A DNA stretch of 40,872 nt from an uncultured Lachnospiraceae bacterium (GTDB lineage Bacteria > Bacillota > Clostridia > Lachnospirales > Lachnospiraceae), in assembly GCA_947630855.1 (NCBI GenBank), contig CANRJF010000016.1, forward strand, positions 1-40,872, in the 5' to 3' direction. Shown here one piece after another: positions 16,499-24,106 of the stretch. The translations under genes and the position numbers were made by a program. Position 1 is the stretch's first letter. Each line of letters begins with the position of its first letter. The notes below the pieces were generated by a model that did no database searches, had not been told where the DNA came from, and saw only the letters and a list, made by a program, of their open reading frames with translations.

Positions 16499-16543
16499 GA
16501 GATTGCAGAAATTTATGGGGAATGTCCACAATTAAAAGAACCA

Positions 16544-16572
16544 TTGATATTATTGTGCGTGTTAAGTATAAT
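16544..16572 (+). promoter_or_regulatory. Promoter of the Rpn-like nuclease gene
   Basis: TTGATA (16544-16549), 17 bp, TATAAT (16567-16572), about 78 bp before the chosen ATG at 16650. Confidence 0.72.
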
Positions 16573-16649
16573 TAAGATAGTGCCGCAGGAATTTCCACGA
16601 TGAAAGAATATCCTGCTTTGATATGCATATATGTAAGAAAGGACAAAAG

Positions 16650-17582
16650 ATGGCAGATACTAACTTAGCACAGGCAGTTGAGGCAGCAGATGATTCAAGT
16701 TCCTATGATACAAACGTAAAATTCCTGCTCGCAGATAAACAGATACTGGCGCGGATTTTAAAATATGCAGTTCAGGAATTTAAGGATATGACAGTAAGGG
16801 ATATCATGGACAGCATTGGAGATGCGGTTGATGTGGGAGAAAAACCGTTAGATGCGGGGCTGTCAAATCTGGGCCGCGTGAATGCGTCCAGTACAGAGGA
16901 TAATATACCTGGAGAAGGGAAAATTTTCTTTGATATCCGCTTTGCGGCATATCACAAAGAAACGGAAATGAAATTTCTGATTAATTTAGAAGCGCAGAAA
17001 TCATCCGACTCCGGTAAATTAGGGTATCATCTGGAAAACAGAATCATATTTTATCTTGCCAGAATGATTTCCGCACAAAAACAGACTGAATTTTACCATA
17101 GTGATTATGATAATTTGAAAAAAGTCCGGAGCATTTGGATTTGTATGGATAACAGAGAAGACGGCGACTCCATTGAGGAGATTGGCCTTGGCAGGAATAC
17201 CGTTTTCGGAAATAAAGCAAATCCATATGATGTAGATTTAATGCGGGGCATCATCATCAACATAAGAAACGGGAATAATATAAAGGATTCCAAAAACACC
17301 TTGATTTCCATGCTGGAAAAGCTGTTTTCCAGGACAAGTGCAGACGAAAAGAAACGCATGCTTACAGAGCAGTACGGAATGATAATGACAGCCGAACTGG
17401 AAGGGAGGATACAGACTATGTGCAATTTATCAGAAAATATCAAAGACCAGAGCATTAAGACAGAACGGCTAAATGCCATTGAAAGAATGATTTCTGCCGG
17501 TTTTTCAAAGGAGCAGATTATATCATGCGGCTACACACAGGATGAATTTGCAGAAGCAGAAAGTCTTTTATGTGCACATTAG
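16650..17582 (+). CDS. PD-(D/E)XK nuclease family transposase-like protein (Rpn-like)
   Basis: The protein is 310 aa from ATG 16650, which has AAAGGA upstream; an ATG 27 bp earlier lacks a ribosome binding site. The core has FFDIRFAAY followed by MKFLINLEAQ, the D...ExQ catalytic pattern of PD-(D/E)XK nucleases, then ENRIIFYLARMISAQ and KKVRSIWICMD, which are typical of the clostridial 'nuclease family transposase' group related to RpnA-type recombination-promoting nucleases. The C-terminus is a helical tail (ERLNAIERMISAGFSKEQII). No inverted repeats bracket the gene, so it is a single gene rather than an insertion sequence. It is transcribed divergently from the LytTR cassette and has a terminator about 200 bp downstream. 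Confidence 0.8.
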   Translation: MADTNLAQAVEAADDSSSYDTNVKFLLADKQILARILKYAVQEFKDMTVRDIMDSIGDAVDVGEKPLDAGLSNLGRVNASSTEDNIPGEGKIFFDIRFAAYHKETEMKFLINLEAQKSSDSGKLGYHLENRIIFYLARMISAQKQTEFYHSDYDNLKKVRSIWICMDNREDGDSIEEIGLGRNTVFGNKANPYDVDLMRGIIINIRNGNNIKDSKNTLISMLEKLFSRTSADEKKRMLTEQYGMIMTAELEGRIQTMCNLSENIKDQSIKTERLNAIERMISAGFSKEQIISCGYTQDEFAEAESLLCAH

Positions 17583-17785
17583 CGGCAAAGTCATCCAGGT
17601 AGAAACGCACCGGCACTTTAAGCCTGTGCCCCGGGCTATTGTCCGCCCTGCCGCTGACCTGTAGGCTCTTAGGATTTTGTAAAATGCTTTAAGATACACT
17701 GCAATCATTCCATAATAAGCATCTTCCCACAAAAATGTTTTTACGGTTTCAGGAATTTTGAAGCGGCAGCACTATGATATGACTA
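17583..17785. other. Non-coding stretch with weak secondary structure
   Basis: No credible gene on either strand. AGCGGCA at the start and TGCCGCT near 17650 can pair, with an inner GGCAC/GTGCC pair, so the first 75 bases could fold as a branched hairpin in the nuclease transcript. No known RNA family was recognised. Confidence 0.3.
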
Positions 17786-17819
17786 GAGGATAACGGCCAT
17801 ATTCCGTTATCCTCTTTTT
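17786..17819 (+). terminator. Intrinsic terminator
   Basis: An 11-bp perfect stem (GAGGATAACGG / CCGTTATCCTC) with a 7-base loop is followed by TTTTT on the plus strand. It lies between convergent genes; on the minus strand it directly follows the Cys-rich gene but lacks a good T-run. Confidence 0.85.
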
Positions 17820-17825
17820 ACATTT

Positions 17826-17993
17826 CTATTTAGAATTTTCTTCTTTTTTATCTTCACAGCATTCTTTTTTGCCGCACTGTTTTCCGTAGGGGCATCCAAT
17901 ACATGCCTGCCCCCCTTTTTTCGCCCTGTATAAATAAAGAACAATACTTCCCACTATACACACAAGAATTACAATAATCACAAAATCTGCCAT
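17826..17993 (-). CDS. FeoB-associated Cys-rich membrane protein
   Basis: The 55-aa protein has one N-terminal membrane helix (FVIIVILVCIVGSIVLYLY), then a basic turn and a cysteine cluster (C-IGC-P, then QCGKKECC) in a lysine-rich tail. This is the layout of the FeoB-associated Cys-rich family, which accompanies FeoB in Firmicutes and Bacteroidetes and is thought to help iron handling at the inner mouth of the transporter. It starts 3 bp after the feoB stop, and GAGG precedes the ATG. A convergent terminator follows. Confidence 0.85.
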   Translation of the reverse strand: MADFVIIVILVCIVGSIVLYLYRAKKGGQACIGCPYGKQCGKKECCEDKKEENSK

Positions 17994-17996
17994 AAT

Positions 17997-19997
17997 TTAC
18001 CTCGCTAATGCATACTCTGCCTGAAGGCTTTTATTTGCATTCATAATCATCATTACAATAATTGCCACAAAAACTGCTACGGCCACAAGCCCTGCAATGG
18101 CAGCGCCCACATTCAATGAAGCGGGACTTGTAATAAGCGTGCCGATGGTATATACAAGATAGCCGACCGTATAACCCACACCAAGCTGAAGGCCGATACC
18201 ACCCCATATCCATTTGGCGCTTTTCATTTCGGAATTCATGGCTCCGATTGCGGCAAAGCAGGGCGGAGTATAAAGGTTAAACATAAGATATGCCAGCGCT
18301 GCCACCTTTGTAATTGCCATAACTCCTGCCACTTCTGTTCCGGCTCCTTCCATAAGGGCAAGTTCCTCTGTGTCAATAAGGTTCTCAAGCCCTACAAAGC
18401 ACACAGCCAGCGTACCTACAACATTTTCTTTTGCAATAAAGCCTGTCACAGCCGCAGCGGCAAGCTGCCAGCTAAGCACTCCCACAATGGGGACTAACAG
18501 GTAGGCAAAGGGATTGGCAATAGAAGCAAGTATAGAGGTATCAGCCGTCCCCGCCACCTGGAATTTCCAGTTAAACGTCTGCATAATCTGTACCGCCGTA
18601 TTACACAGAAGAATAATGGTTGCCGCCTTAACAATATATGCCCAGCCCCGGGCGCACATGGATTTAAAAGCCCCCACCAAAGAAGGCACTTTGTACTCCG
18701 GCAGTTCAATGATAAAGAAAGATTTTCTTGCCTTGTAACCTGCAATCTTATTTACAAGAAGAGCCCCAAAGAAAATCAGAACAATTCCGCTAAAATACAT
18801 TAATGCGCTTACCCAGCCGGCATCATCAAAGAATGCCCCTGCAAAAAGGGCAATAACAGGAATCTTTGCGCCGCAGGGCATAAAAGGCGAAAGCATTGCG
18901 GTAGCCCTGCGTTCACGCTCATTGCGGATGGTACGGCTTGCCATAATTCCGGGAACCGCACATCCTACGGTAATAACAAAAGGAATCACAGACTTTCCGG
19001 AAAGACCTACTTTTTTAAAGATAGGATCAAGAACAACTGCAACCCTTGACATGTAACCGCAGTCCTCCAATAAGGCTATCAAAAAATACATCACCATAAC
19101 AAGGGGCAAAAAGCCGATTACGGCAATCACGCCGCCGATTACACCGTCCACAAGCAGCGCAGAAAGCAATGGAGACGCATTTTCCAGCAGACTGCCCACA
19201 TACCCCTGGAAAGATTCCAATACTGCCACAAGATTGTCTGCAATAAAAGGCCCAACCCACGACTGGGAAATCTCAAACACAAGAAACATAACAACGGCAA
19301 AAACAGGAATGCCCAGCCATTTATTTGTTAAAACAGCATCAATGGAATCTCCTGTGTTTTTATCCTTTGTCAAAACTTTACGGCTCTCCACATCTTTTAC
19401 AATACCGTTTACAAACTCAAAACGTTTCCGGTCTGCCGCCTCAACGGCATGTTTGTCTGTTAAATCCACATCCCCCTGGCTGTAAGGCGCCTTCTGGAAG
19501 GTATGTGCCTGTGATACTGCGGTTTCCACCACTGCTTTTAAGCCTTCCGCAGAAACGGATACCGTATTCACTACCGGACAGCCCAGTTTTGCAGCCAAAG
19601 CCTCCCTGTTGATTTTTGTCTCTTTCTTCTCGTTGATATCGCTTTTATTTAACGCCACTACCACCGGAATCCCCAGCTCCAGAAGCTGAGTGGTAAAAAA
19701 CAGGCTTCGGCTTAAATTTGTTGCATCCACAATGTTAATAATAACATCAGGATTTTCTTTTTTTACATACGAGCTTGTAATGCTCTCCTCACTGGTAAAA
19801 GGAGACATAGAGTAAGCTCCGGGAAGGTCAACAGCAATTAGCTGCTCTCCTCCCGCATAATACGTCTTTTTAATGGGGTGTTCTTTTTTCGCTACGGTTA
19901 CACCCGCCCAGTTGCCAACCTTTTCATTGCGTCCGGTCAATGCGTTATACATTGTGGTTTTACCGGAATTGGGATTACCTGTCAAAGCAATTCTCAT
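17997..19997 (-). CDS. feoB: Ferrous iron transport protein B
   Basis: FeoB is the membrane Fe(II) transporter with an N-terminal GTPase. The 666-aa product from ATG 19997 has G1 GNPNSGKTT (residues 7-15), G3 DLPGAYSM and G4 NKSD. A helical linker and a polytopic domain with Gate motifs (VGCAVPGIMASRTI, FMPCGAKIPV) follow. The start is chosen because AGGAGG lies 8 bp upstream; a GTG 24 bp earlier would bury that site. It follows feoA after about 124 bp containing a second iron-type operator, and is followed 3 bp later by the Cys-rich gene. Iron-dependent repression is likely. Confidence 0.96.
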   Translation of the reverse strand: MRIALTGNPNSGKTTMYNALTGRNEKVGNWAGVTVAKKEHPIKKTYYAGGEQLIAVDLPGAYSMSPFTSEESITSSYVKKENPDVIINIVDATNLSRSLFFTTQLLELGIPVVVALNKSDINEKKETKINREALAAKLGCPVVNTVSVSAEGLKAVVETAVSQAHTFQKAPYSQGDVDLTDKHAVEAADRKRFEFVNGIVKDVESRKVLTKDKNTGDSIDAVLTNKWLGIPVFAVVMFLVFEISQSWVGPFIADNLVAVLESFQGYVGSLLENASPLLSALLVDGVIGGVIAVIGFLPLVMVMYFLIALLEDCGYMSRVAVVLDPIFKKVGLSGKSVIPFVITVGCAVPGIMASRTIRNERERRATAMLSPFMPCGAKIPVIALFAGAFFDDAGWVSALMYFSGIVLIFFGALLVNKIAGYKARKSFFIIELPEYKVPSLVGAFKSMCARGWAYIVKAATIILLCNTAVQIMQTFNWKFQVAGTADTSILASIANPFAYLLVPIVGVLSWQLAAAAVTGFIAKENVVGTLAVCFVGLENLIDTEELALMEGAGTEVAGVMAITKVAALAYLMFNLYTPPCFAAIGAMNSEMKSAKWIWGGIGLQLGVGYTVGYLVYTIGTLITSPASLNVGAAIAGLVAVAVFVAIIVMMIMNANKSLQAEYALAR

Positions 19998-20045
19998 AAA
20001 ACTTTCCTCCTCTTTCTTCACTCTATACTAATCCTTTCGGATGAG

Positions 20046-20090
20046 TTACCAATAAATAACATTTGTTAGTATCTACTAACCCATTGGTAA
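20046..20090. promoter_or_regulatory. Nested palindrome with iron-type operator between feoA and feoB
   Basis: GTTAGTATCTACTAAC (20065-20080, 7-bp arms) lies inside a second inverted repeat, TTACCAAT (20046-20053) / ATTGGTAA (20083-20090). The inner palindrome matches the operator upstream of feoA at 14 of 16 bases. It may act as a second operator for feoB or as a hairpin in the feoAB transcript. Confidence 0.65.
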
Positions 20091-20121
20091 AAAACATAGC
20101 TATCTGCTATTTAAACATATA

Positions 20122-20334
20122 TTAAATAGTGATAGCCTCCGCCAACTGGTTATCAATATTGTACCTTCCATCTTTAATGGAAACGACGCATCCCCCTTTT
20201 AAATGGGAAATAACAGTGATTGTCTCCCCGCTGTAACATCCCAGGGAAAACAAAAAGGCTTCCAGTTCCTCATCATCTGTCTCAATCTGCCTGATGATAT
20301 ATTCGCTGCCTTCCACAGCATCTTTTAAAGTCAT
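20122..20334 (-). CDS. feoA: FeoA-family ferrous iron transport protein
   Basis: The protein is 70 aa from ATG 20334 (MTLKDAVEG), with AAGG 8 bp upstream; a GTG 9 bp earlier is less likely. It is a single SH3-like FeoA domain (LEAFLFSLGCYSGETITVIS, then GCVVSIKDGRYNIDNQLAEAI), which binds and regulates FeoB in the cytoplasm. It is the first gene of feoA-feoB-Cys-rich. The leader carries an operator between the -10 box and the gene. Confidence 0.93.
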   Translation of the reverse strand: MTLKDAVEGSEYIIRQIETDDEELEAFLFSLGCYSGETITVISHLKGGCVVSIKDGRYNIDNQLAEAITI

Positions 20335-20400
20335 ATGTATCACCTTATCCTTTTTTTACATTATGCCAGGTCAGTCCAAACTAACCATACGGCAAAAAAA

Positions 20401-20422
20401 GTAGTTAGCATTTACTAACTAC
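20401..20422. promoter_or_regulatory. Operator overlapping the feoA transcription start
   Basis: GTAGTTAG, 6 bp, CTAACTAC is a perfect 8-bp inverted repeat directly downstream of the -10 box. Its core GTTAGCATTTACTAAC matches the feoB-side operator. Position and shape fit a DtxR/IdeR-type iron repressor; the regulator itself is not in the window. Confidence 0.75.
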
Positions 20423-20426
20423 CTAT

Positions 20427-20455
20427 ATAGTACATTCATTTTACCAATTTGTCAA
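20427..20455 (-). promoter_or_regulatory. feoA promoter
   Basis: On the minus strand: TTGACA (20450-20455), 17 bp, TACTAT (20427-20432). The operator at 20401-20422 follows within 5 bp, so a bound repressor would block initiation. The spacer also contains ATTGGTAA, seen again in the feoA-feoB spacer. Confidence 0.85.
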
Positions 20456-20471
20456 TCCCTAAATTATTTTT

Positions 20472-21815
20472 TTAGTCCTCAAATGTAACCATCCATTTCC
20501 TTTTTCTGAATATCACCCAGGAAATTATCAGACGTATGCCCTCTTCCAGAGAAAGCATAAAATACACCGCTGCTATGGGCAGATGACAGACAAATGCGGC
20601 AAACAAACCTAACGGCACACCAAATATCCACGTACCGATTAAATCAACAGCCATGGTATAAGATGTTCTGCCCCCGCTTCTTAAAATTCCACCCCCAAGA
20701 ATCATATTCTGCACTTTTATGGGCGCAGCCAGAGCATACACCATAAGAATCTGCCCTGTCATCTGCCTTACATCATCTTCCACATTAAAAATCTGCACAT
20801 ACTCATTGCGAAACACCACTACGCACACCGACAATACTACGGAGCAGATAAAGCCAACATACATCAGCCTTTTGGAATCCTGATAGGCTTTTTTTGTCTC
20901 TCCTGCCCCCAGGCGTTTTCCTATCATCACTCCCGCCGCCTGGGATACACCGCTTAATGCCCCTATCAAAAGCGCCTGCAAAGGATTGGTAAGCGTCATG
21001 GCCGCAAAGGCTTTTGTCCCCACATGGCCATAAACAGAAGCATACACATTTTCCCCAAAACTCCAGAAAAACTCGCATACAAGAAGGGGCATCAATATGG
21101 ACATGTACTGTCCCAAAGCATTTTTATCCATGGCAATGACGAAGGGAATCTTCCACCCCCGCTTCCCATACAGCAGCAAAAACAATACAATCGTGGCAAT
21201 GCACCCTAAAAGCTGGGCAATGACAGAAGCCCAGGCAGCGCCCTTAACACCCATGGGAGGAAACCCTGCCTTTCCAAATATCAGAACATAATTCAGACCC
21301 GTATTTACTGCCCCGGCGCATATCCCTGCATATAAAGGTATTTTTGCCGCCTGGACGCACCTTAAATATGCTGACAAAATAGATGTAACAGCCACCGGGA
21401 GAAAACTGAGGGCATAAATCTTCAGGTAATCCGCCCCTACGCTTACCGTTGCCATGTCTTTCGTATATAAACCCAGTATCTTCATGGGTAAAAAAATGCT
21501 TAACAATGTAAATATCAACGCCAGTGCAATGGCTGCCCCAAAATTAACCCACAGACTCCTTCCCGTCCCCCTTGCATCCTTTTTCCCTATGTACTGGGCT
21601 ATCATAATGCCTGCCACAGATGAGACTGCCGCCACCACCACCGAATAGATGGATGCAAATTTTCCTCCCAAACCGATTCCGGCAATACTGGTACTTCCCA
21701 ACTGTCCTGTCATAATCTGGTCAACCACGGAAAATGAAGAGGAAAGCAGACACTGCAGGGTAACAGGCAATGCAATCTGCAGCATTTCACTCCTGAATTC
21801 TTTTTTATCACTCAT
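20472..21815 (-). CDS. MATE-family efflux transporter
   Basis: The protein is 447 aa from ATG 21815 (GAGGTG 6-7 bp upstream; earlier ATGs lack a ribosome binding site). It has twelve membrane segments in two halves. The motifs SFSVVDQIMTGQLGSTSIAG and the pseudo-symmetric second half (LTNPLQALLIGALSGVSQAA) mark the NorM/DinF-like MATE family of cation-coupled drug exporters. The substrate cannot be predicted. The gene lies 110 bp downstream of the LacI-type regulator gene, and its upstream region carries candidate operators at 21835-21849 and 21885-21900, so local control by that regulator is plausible. Confidence 0.93.
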   Translation of the reverse strand: MSDKKEFRSEMLQIALPVTLQCLLSSSFSVVDQIMTGQLGSTSIAGIGLGGKFASIYSVVVAAVSSVAGIMIAQYIGKKDARGTGRSLWVNFGAAIALALIFTLLSIFLPMKILGLYTKDMATVSVGADYLKIYALSFLPVAVTSILSAYLRCVQAAKIPLYAGICAGAVNTGLNYVLIFGKAGFPPMGVKGAAWASVIAQLLGCIATIVLFLLLYGKRGWKIPFVIAMDKNALGQYMSILMPLLVCEFFWSFGENVYASVYGHVGTKAFAAMTLTNPLQALLIGALSGVSQAAGVMIGKRLGAGETKKAYQDSKRLMYVGFICSVVLSVCVVVFRNEYVQIFNVEDDVRQMTGQILMVYALAAPIKVQNMILGGGILRSGGRTSYTMAVDLIGTWIFGVPLGLFAAFVCHLPIAAVYFMLSLEEGIRLIISWVIFRKRKWMVTFED

Positions 21816-21834
21816 AATAATCACCTCTTGCAAC

Positions 21835-21849
21835 ATGTACTCTGTACAT
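21835..21849. promoter_or_regulatory. Inverted repeat in the MATE leader
   Basis: ATGTAC, TCT, GTACAT is a perfect 6-bp palindrome, 20 bp before the MATE start and just after the -10 box. It could be an operator. Confidence 0.4.
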
Positions 21850-21854
21850 AATTT

Positions 21855-21883
21855 ATGATAATATGAGTTTGGGAAAACCGCAA
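21855..21883 (-). promoter_or_regulatory. Candidate MATE promoter
   Basis: On the minus strand: TTGCGG, 17 bp, TATCAT. Spacing is ideal; the -35 box is weak. Confidence 0.4.
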
Positions 21884-21884
21884 A

Positions 21885-21900
21885 GGTTAAACGCATAACC
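21885..21900. promoter_or_regulatory. Candidate LacI-type operator
   Basis: GGTTAAACGCATAACC has 5-bp arms GGTTA/TAACC and a central CG, as in many LacI-family operators. It abuts the MATE -35 box and follows the LacI gene. Confidence 0.35.
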
Positions 21901-21924
21901 CCTTACAAAAATACATCCAAAAAT

Positions 21925-22971
21925 TTAGTAATTCTGCCCGATTTTTGTCCTGCATTCCACATCTTTTTTCAGGATGCTCATGGTACTGTTCCGCTCCACC
22001 AGCGTTACATGCAAAGCATAAACCGATTCCGTTTTTTCCTTTCGGTTTAACTTCTCCAACAAGTCCAGCGCCATCTCTGCCCGTTTTATATGGTCACATC
22101 CAATAGTGGTAAGCATGGGATATGTCTGTCTGGATAACATACTGTCGTCAAACCCTGATACCGACAGTTCCTCCGGGACCTGTATGCCTTCCCTGTGGAG
22201 AAAGCATAAAAAATCAGCGGCGTAGTAATCCGATACTGCAAAGACCGCAGAAAATCCTAATATATACTTTTTCTTTTCCCGGTAAAATTTTTCCCGCTCC
22301 TGTTTTTTCATGGGAATCAAAAGCATTTCTGCCTCCGGCAGCACAGACTGTAATCCCTTAAACCGCCGGATATCCATACAGATATCATTATCTGCAATGC
22401 ACAGCACTTTTTCGTGGCCTAATTTTTTCAAATATTCCCCCATCTGTTTTCCCCCGTCAAAATCGTCGATTACCAGGTTCACAAGCCCCCTGCCCCCCTC
22501 CGGGAAAAAACCGTCATAAACCACGAAGGGAATATGCATACGGTTCCTGAGCTCCTGGTAATCCCGCTCGCAAAACCCAATGAGCACAAGCCCTGCCATA
22601 TTCCACATAGATGCATACTTTGATATTTCCTGCCACTTTGATGTGGCTTTTACCATCATAAAATATCCTGCCTTATCAATTTCCTTTGACAGGGCATTGA
22701 CGGAAGCTGCTATAAATCCGTCTTCTAACACATGTCCCTCATACTTTTCATGGTCATTTACCACAACCCCGATAATTCTTGAATCATTTTGTGCCAGCAA
22801 AATCCCTGCCATGCTGGGAATGTACTGCCGTTCTTCTAACAGTTTTTCCACACGCTTTATGGTTTCAGCCGATATTTTCTTTGTTTTTCCGTGGATTACA
22901 TTGGAAACTGTGGCCGTGCTAAGCCCTAATTCATCTGCAATGTCCACAATACGTACTCTGTTTTTCTCCAT
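21925..22971 (-). CDS. LacI-family transcriptional regulator
   Basis: The protein is 348 aa from ATG 22971 (AAGGGA upstream). The N-terminal helix-turn-helix VRIVDIADELGLSTATVSNVIHGKTKKIS and hinge (YIPSMAGILLAQNDSRIIGVV) are typical of LacI proteins. The periplasmic-binding-like effector domain follows (VIDDFDGGKQMGEYLKKLGHEKVLCI, then VSGFDDSMLSRQTYPMLTTI). The hinge has the usual 'A-xx-L' pair (AGILL). The effector is unknown; the nearest targets are the MATE gene and possibly the aldo/keto reductase operon. Confidence 0.92.
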   Translation of the reverse strand: MEKNRVRIVDIADELGLSTATVSNVIHGKTKKISAETIKRVEKLLEERQYIPSMAGILLAQNDSRIIGVVVNDHEKYEGHVLEDGFIAASVNALSKEIDKAGYFMMVKATSKWQEISKYASMWNMAGLVLIGFCERDYQELRNRMHIPFVVYDGFFPEGGRGLVNLVIDDFDGGKQMGEYLKKLGHEKVLCIADNDICMDIRRFKGLQSVLPEAEMLLIPMKKQEREKFYREKKKYILGFSAVFAVSDYYAADFLCFLHREGIQVPEELSVSGFDDSMLSRQTYPMLTTIGCDHIKRAEMALDLLEKLNRKEKTESVYALHVTLVERNSTMSILKKDVECRTKIGQNY

Positions 22972-23072
22972 AACACAAGTCCCTTCCGTCAAGAACTGCC
23001 TCCGCCTGCGTATCTCCCACATACCTTAATTTCAGGGAAAAAATCTTTCAAAAAAAACTTTGTAAAAATGGT

Positions 23073-24098
23073 TTATACCTGCACTTCCCCGGAAAGTACT
23101 TTTTTGTAATCCTCTAAGTTTTTCCTTAACAGCGCAGGAGTATCCAGTTCATAAGGACATCTGCTCTTGCACTGCCCGCAATTCTTGCACTGTTCTATTT
23201 TTGCCATTTCTGCCTGCATTTCTTCTGTAAGCCATGATTTGGAGGGGGCACGGCGGAGCATTAATGACATTCTGGCGCAATTGTTAATCTTGATGCCCAC
23301 AGGGCAGGGCATACAGTAGCCGCAGCCCCGGCAAAAATCTCCTGCCAGTTCCAGCCTTTCTTTTTCCACATAATCCGAAATCTCTTTTGTATATTCCGGC
23401 GTCTTTTCCATAAAGGCAAGCCACTCTTCCAATTCCTCCATTTTCTGGATGCCCCAGATAGGGAGCACGCTGCCAAACCGGGTCATATATGCCATAGCTG
23501 CCGCAGAGTTATGAATCAAGCCCCCCGCCAAAGCCTTCATGGCAATAAAACCCATATCCGCCTTTTCACATGCCCGTACTAAATCCACTTCTTTCTGGGA
23601 AGAAAGGTAACTGAAGGGAAACTGCAATGTCTCATACAAACCGGATTTCACACATTCTGCTGCAATATCAATATTGTGTGCTGTCACCCCGATATGCCGG
23701 ATTTTCCCCTGTTTCTTTGCCTCCTGCATACACTCATACATGCCTGTGCCGTCTCCCGGCTTATAGCACTGGGACACACAATGGAACTGATAAATATCAA
23801 TATAGTCTGTCCTAAGGTTTTTCAGGGATGTTTCAAGCTGCTTCCAAAAATCCTCCGGGGTTTTTGCCATAGTTTTCGTGGCAATAAAAATCTCATGCCG
23901 CATACCGTCAAAAGCTTCCCCCATTTTTTCCTCGCTGTCACTGTAAGCCCTTGCGGTGTCAAAAAAGGTCATGCCGCCCTCATATGCACGGCGCAAAATT
24001 GCAACCGCTTCCTCCATATTAACCCTCTGAATGGGAAGTGCGCCAAAAGCGTTCTGACATGTAGTAATTCCCGTTGTTCCCAATGTAATTGTATTCAT
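23073..24098 (-). CDS. Aldo/keto reductase with C-terminal 2[4Fe-4S] ferredoxin domain
   Basis: The 341-aa protein has an AKR TIM barrel: catalytic set Asp/Tyr in FFDTARAYSDSEEKMGEA, Lys in IATKTMAK and His in IYQFHCVSQ. The C-terminus has two cysteine clusters, CRGCGYCMPCPVGI and CKNCGQCKSRCPYEL, for two [4Fe-4S] clusters. This clostridial fusion is common but its substrates are mostly unknown. It starts 8 bp after the MoxR gene with AGGTAGGG upstream, so it is the third gene of that operon. The AKR-ferredoxin design suggests reduction by ferredoxin-type electrons rather than NADPH alone, an inference. Confidence 0.92.
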   Translation of the reverse strand: MNTITLGTTGITTCQNAFGALPIQRVNMEEAVAILRRAYEGGMTFFDTARAYSDSEEKMGEAFDGMRHEIFIATKTMAKTPEDFWKQLETSLKNLRTDYIDIYQFHCVSQCYKPGDGTGMYECMQEAKKQGKIRHIGVTAHNIDIAAECVKSGLYETLQFPFSYLSSQKEVDLVRACEKADMGFIAMKALAGGLIHNSAAAMAYMTRFGSVLPIWGIQKMEELEEWLAFMEKTPEYTKEISDYVEKERLELAGDFCRGCGYCMPCPVGIKINNCARMSLMLRRAPSKSWLTEEMQAEMAKIEQCKNCGQCKSRCPYELDTPALLRKNLEDYKKVLSGEVQV

Positions 24099-24106
24099 TA
24101 TTTTCC

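Noticed and set aside
16650..17582. Rpn-like nuclease gene as part of an insertion sequence
   Set aside because: No flanking inverted repeats or target duplication were seen; the gene has its own promoter and terminator.
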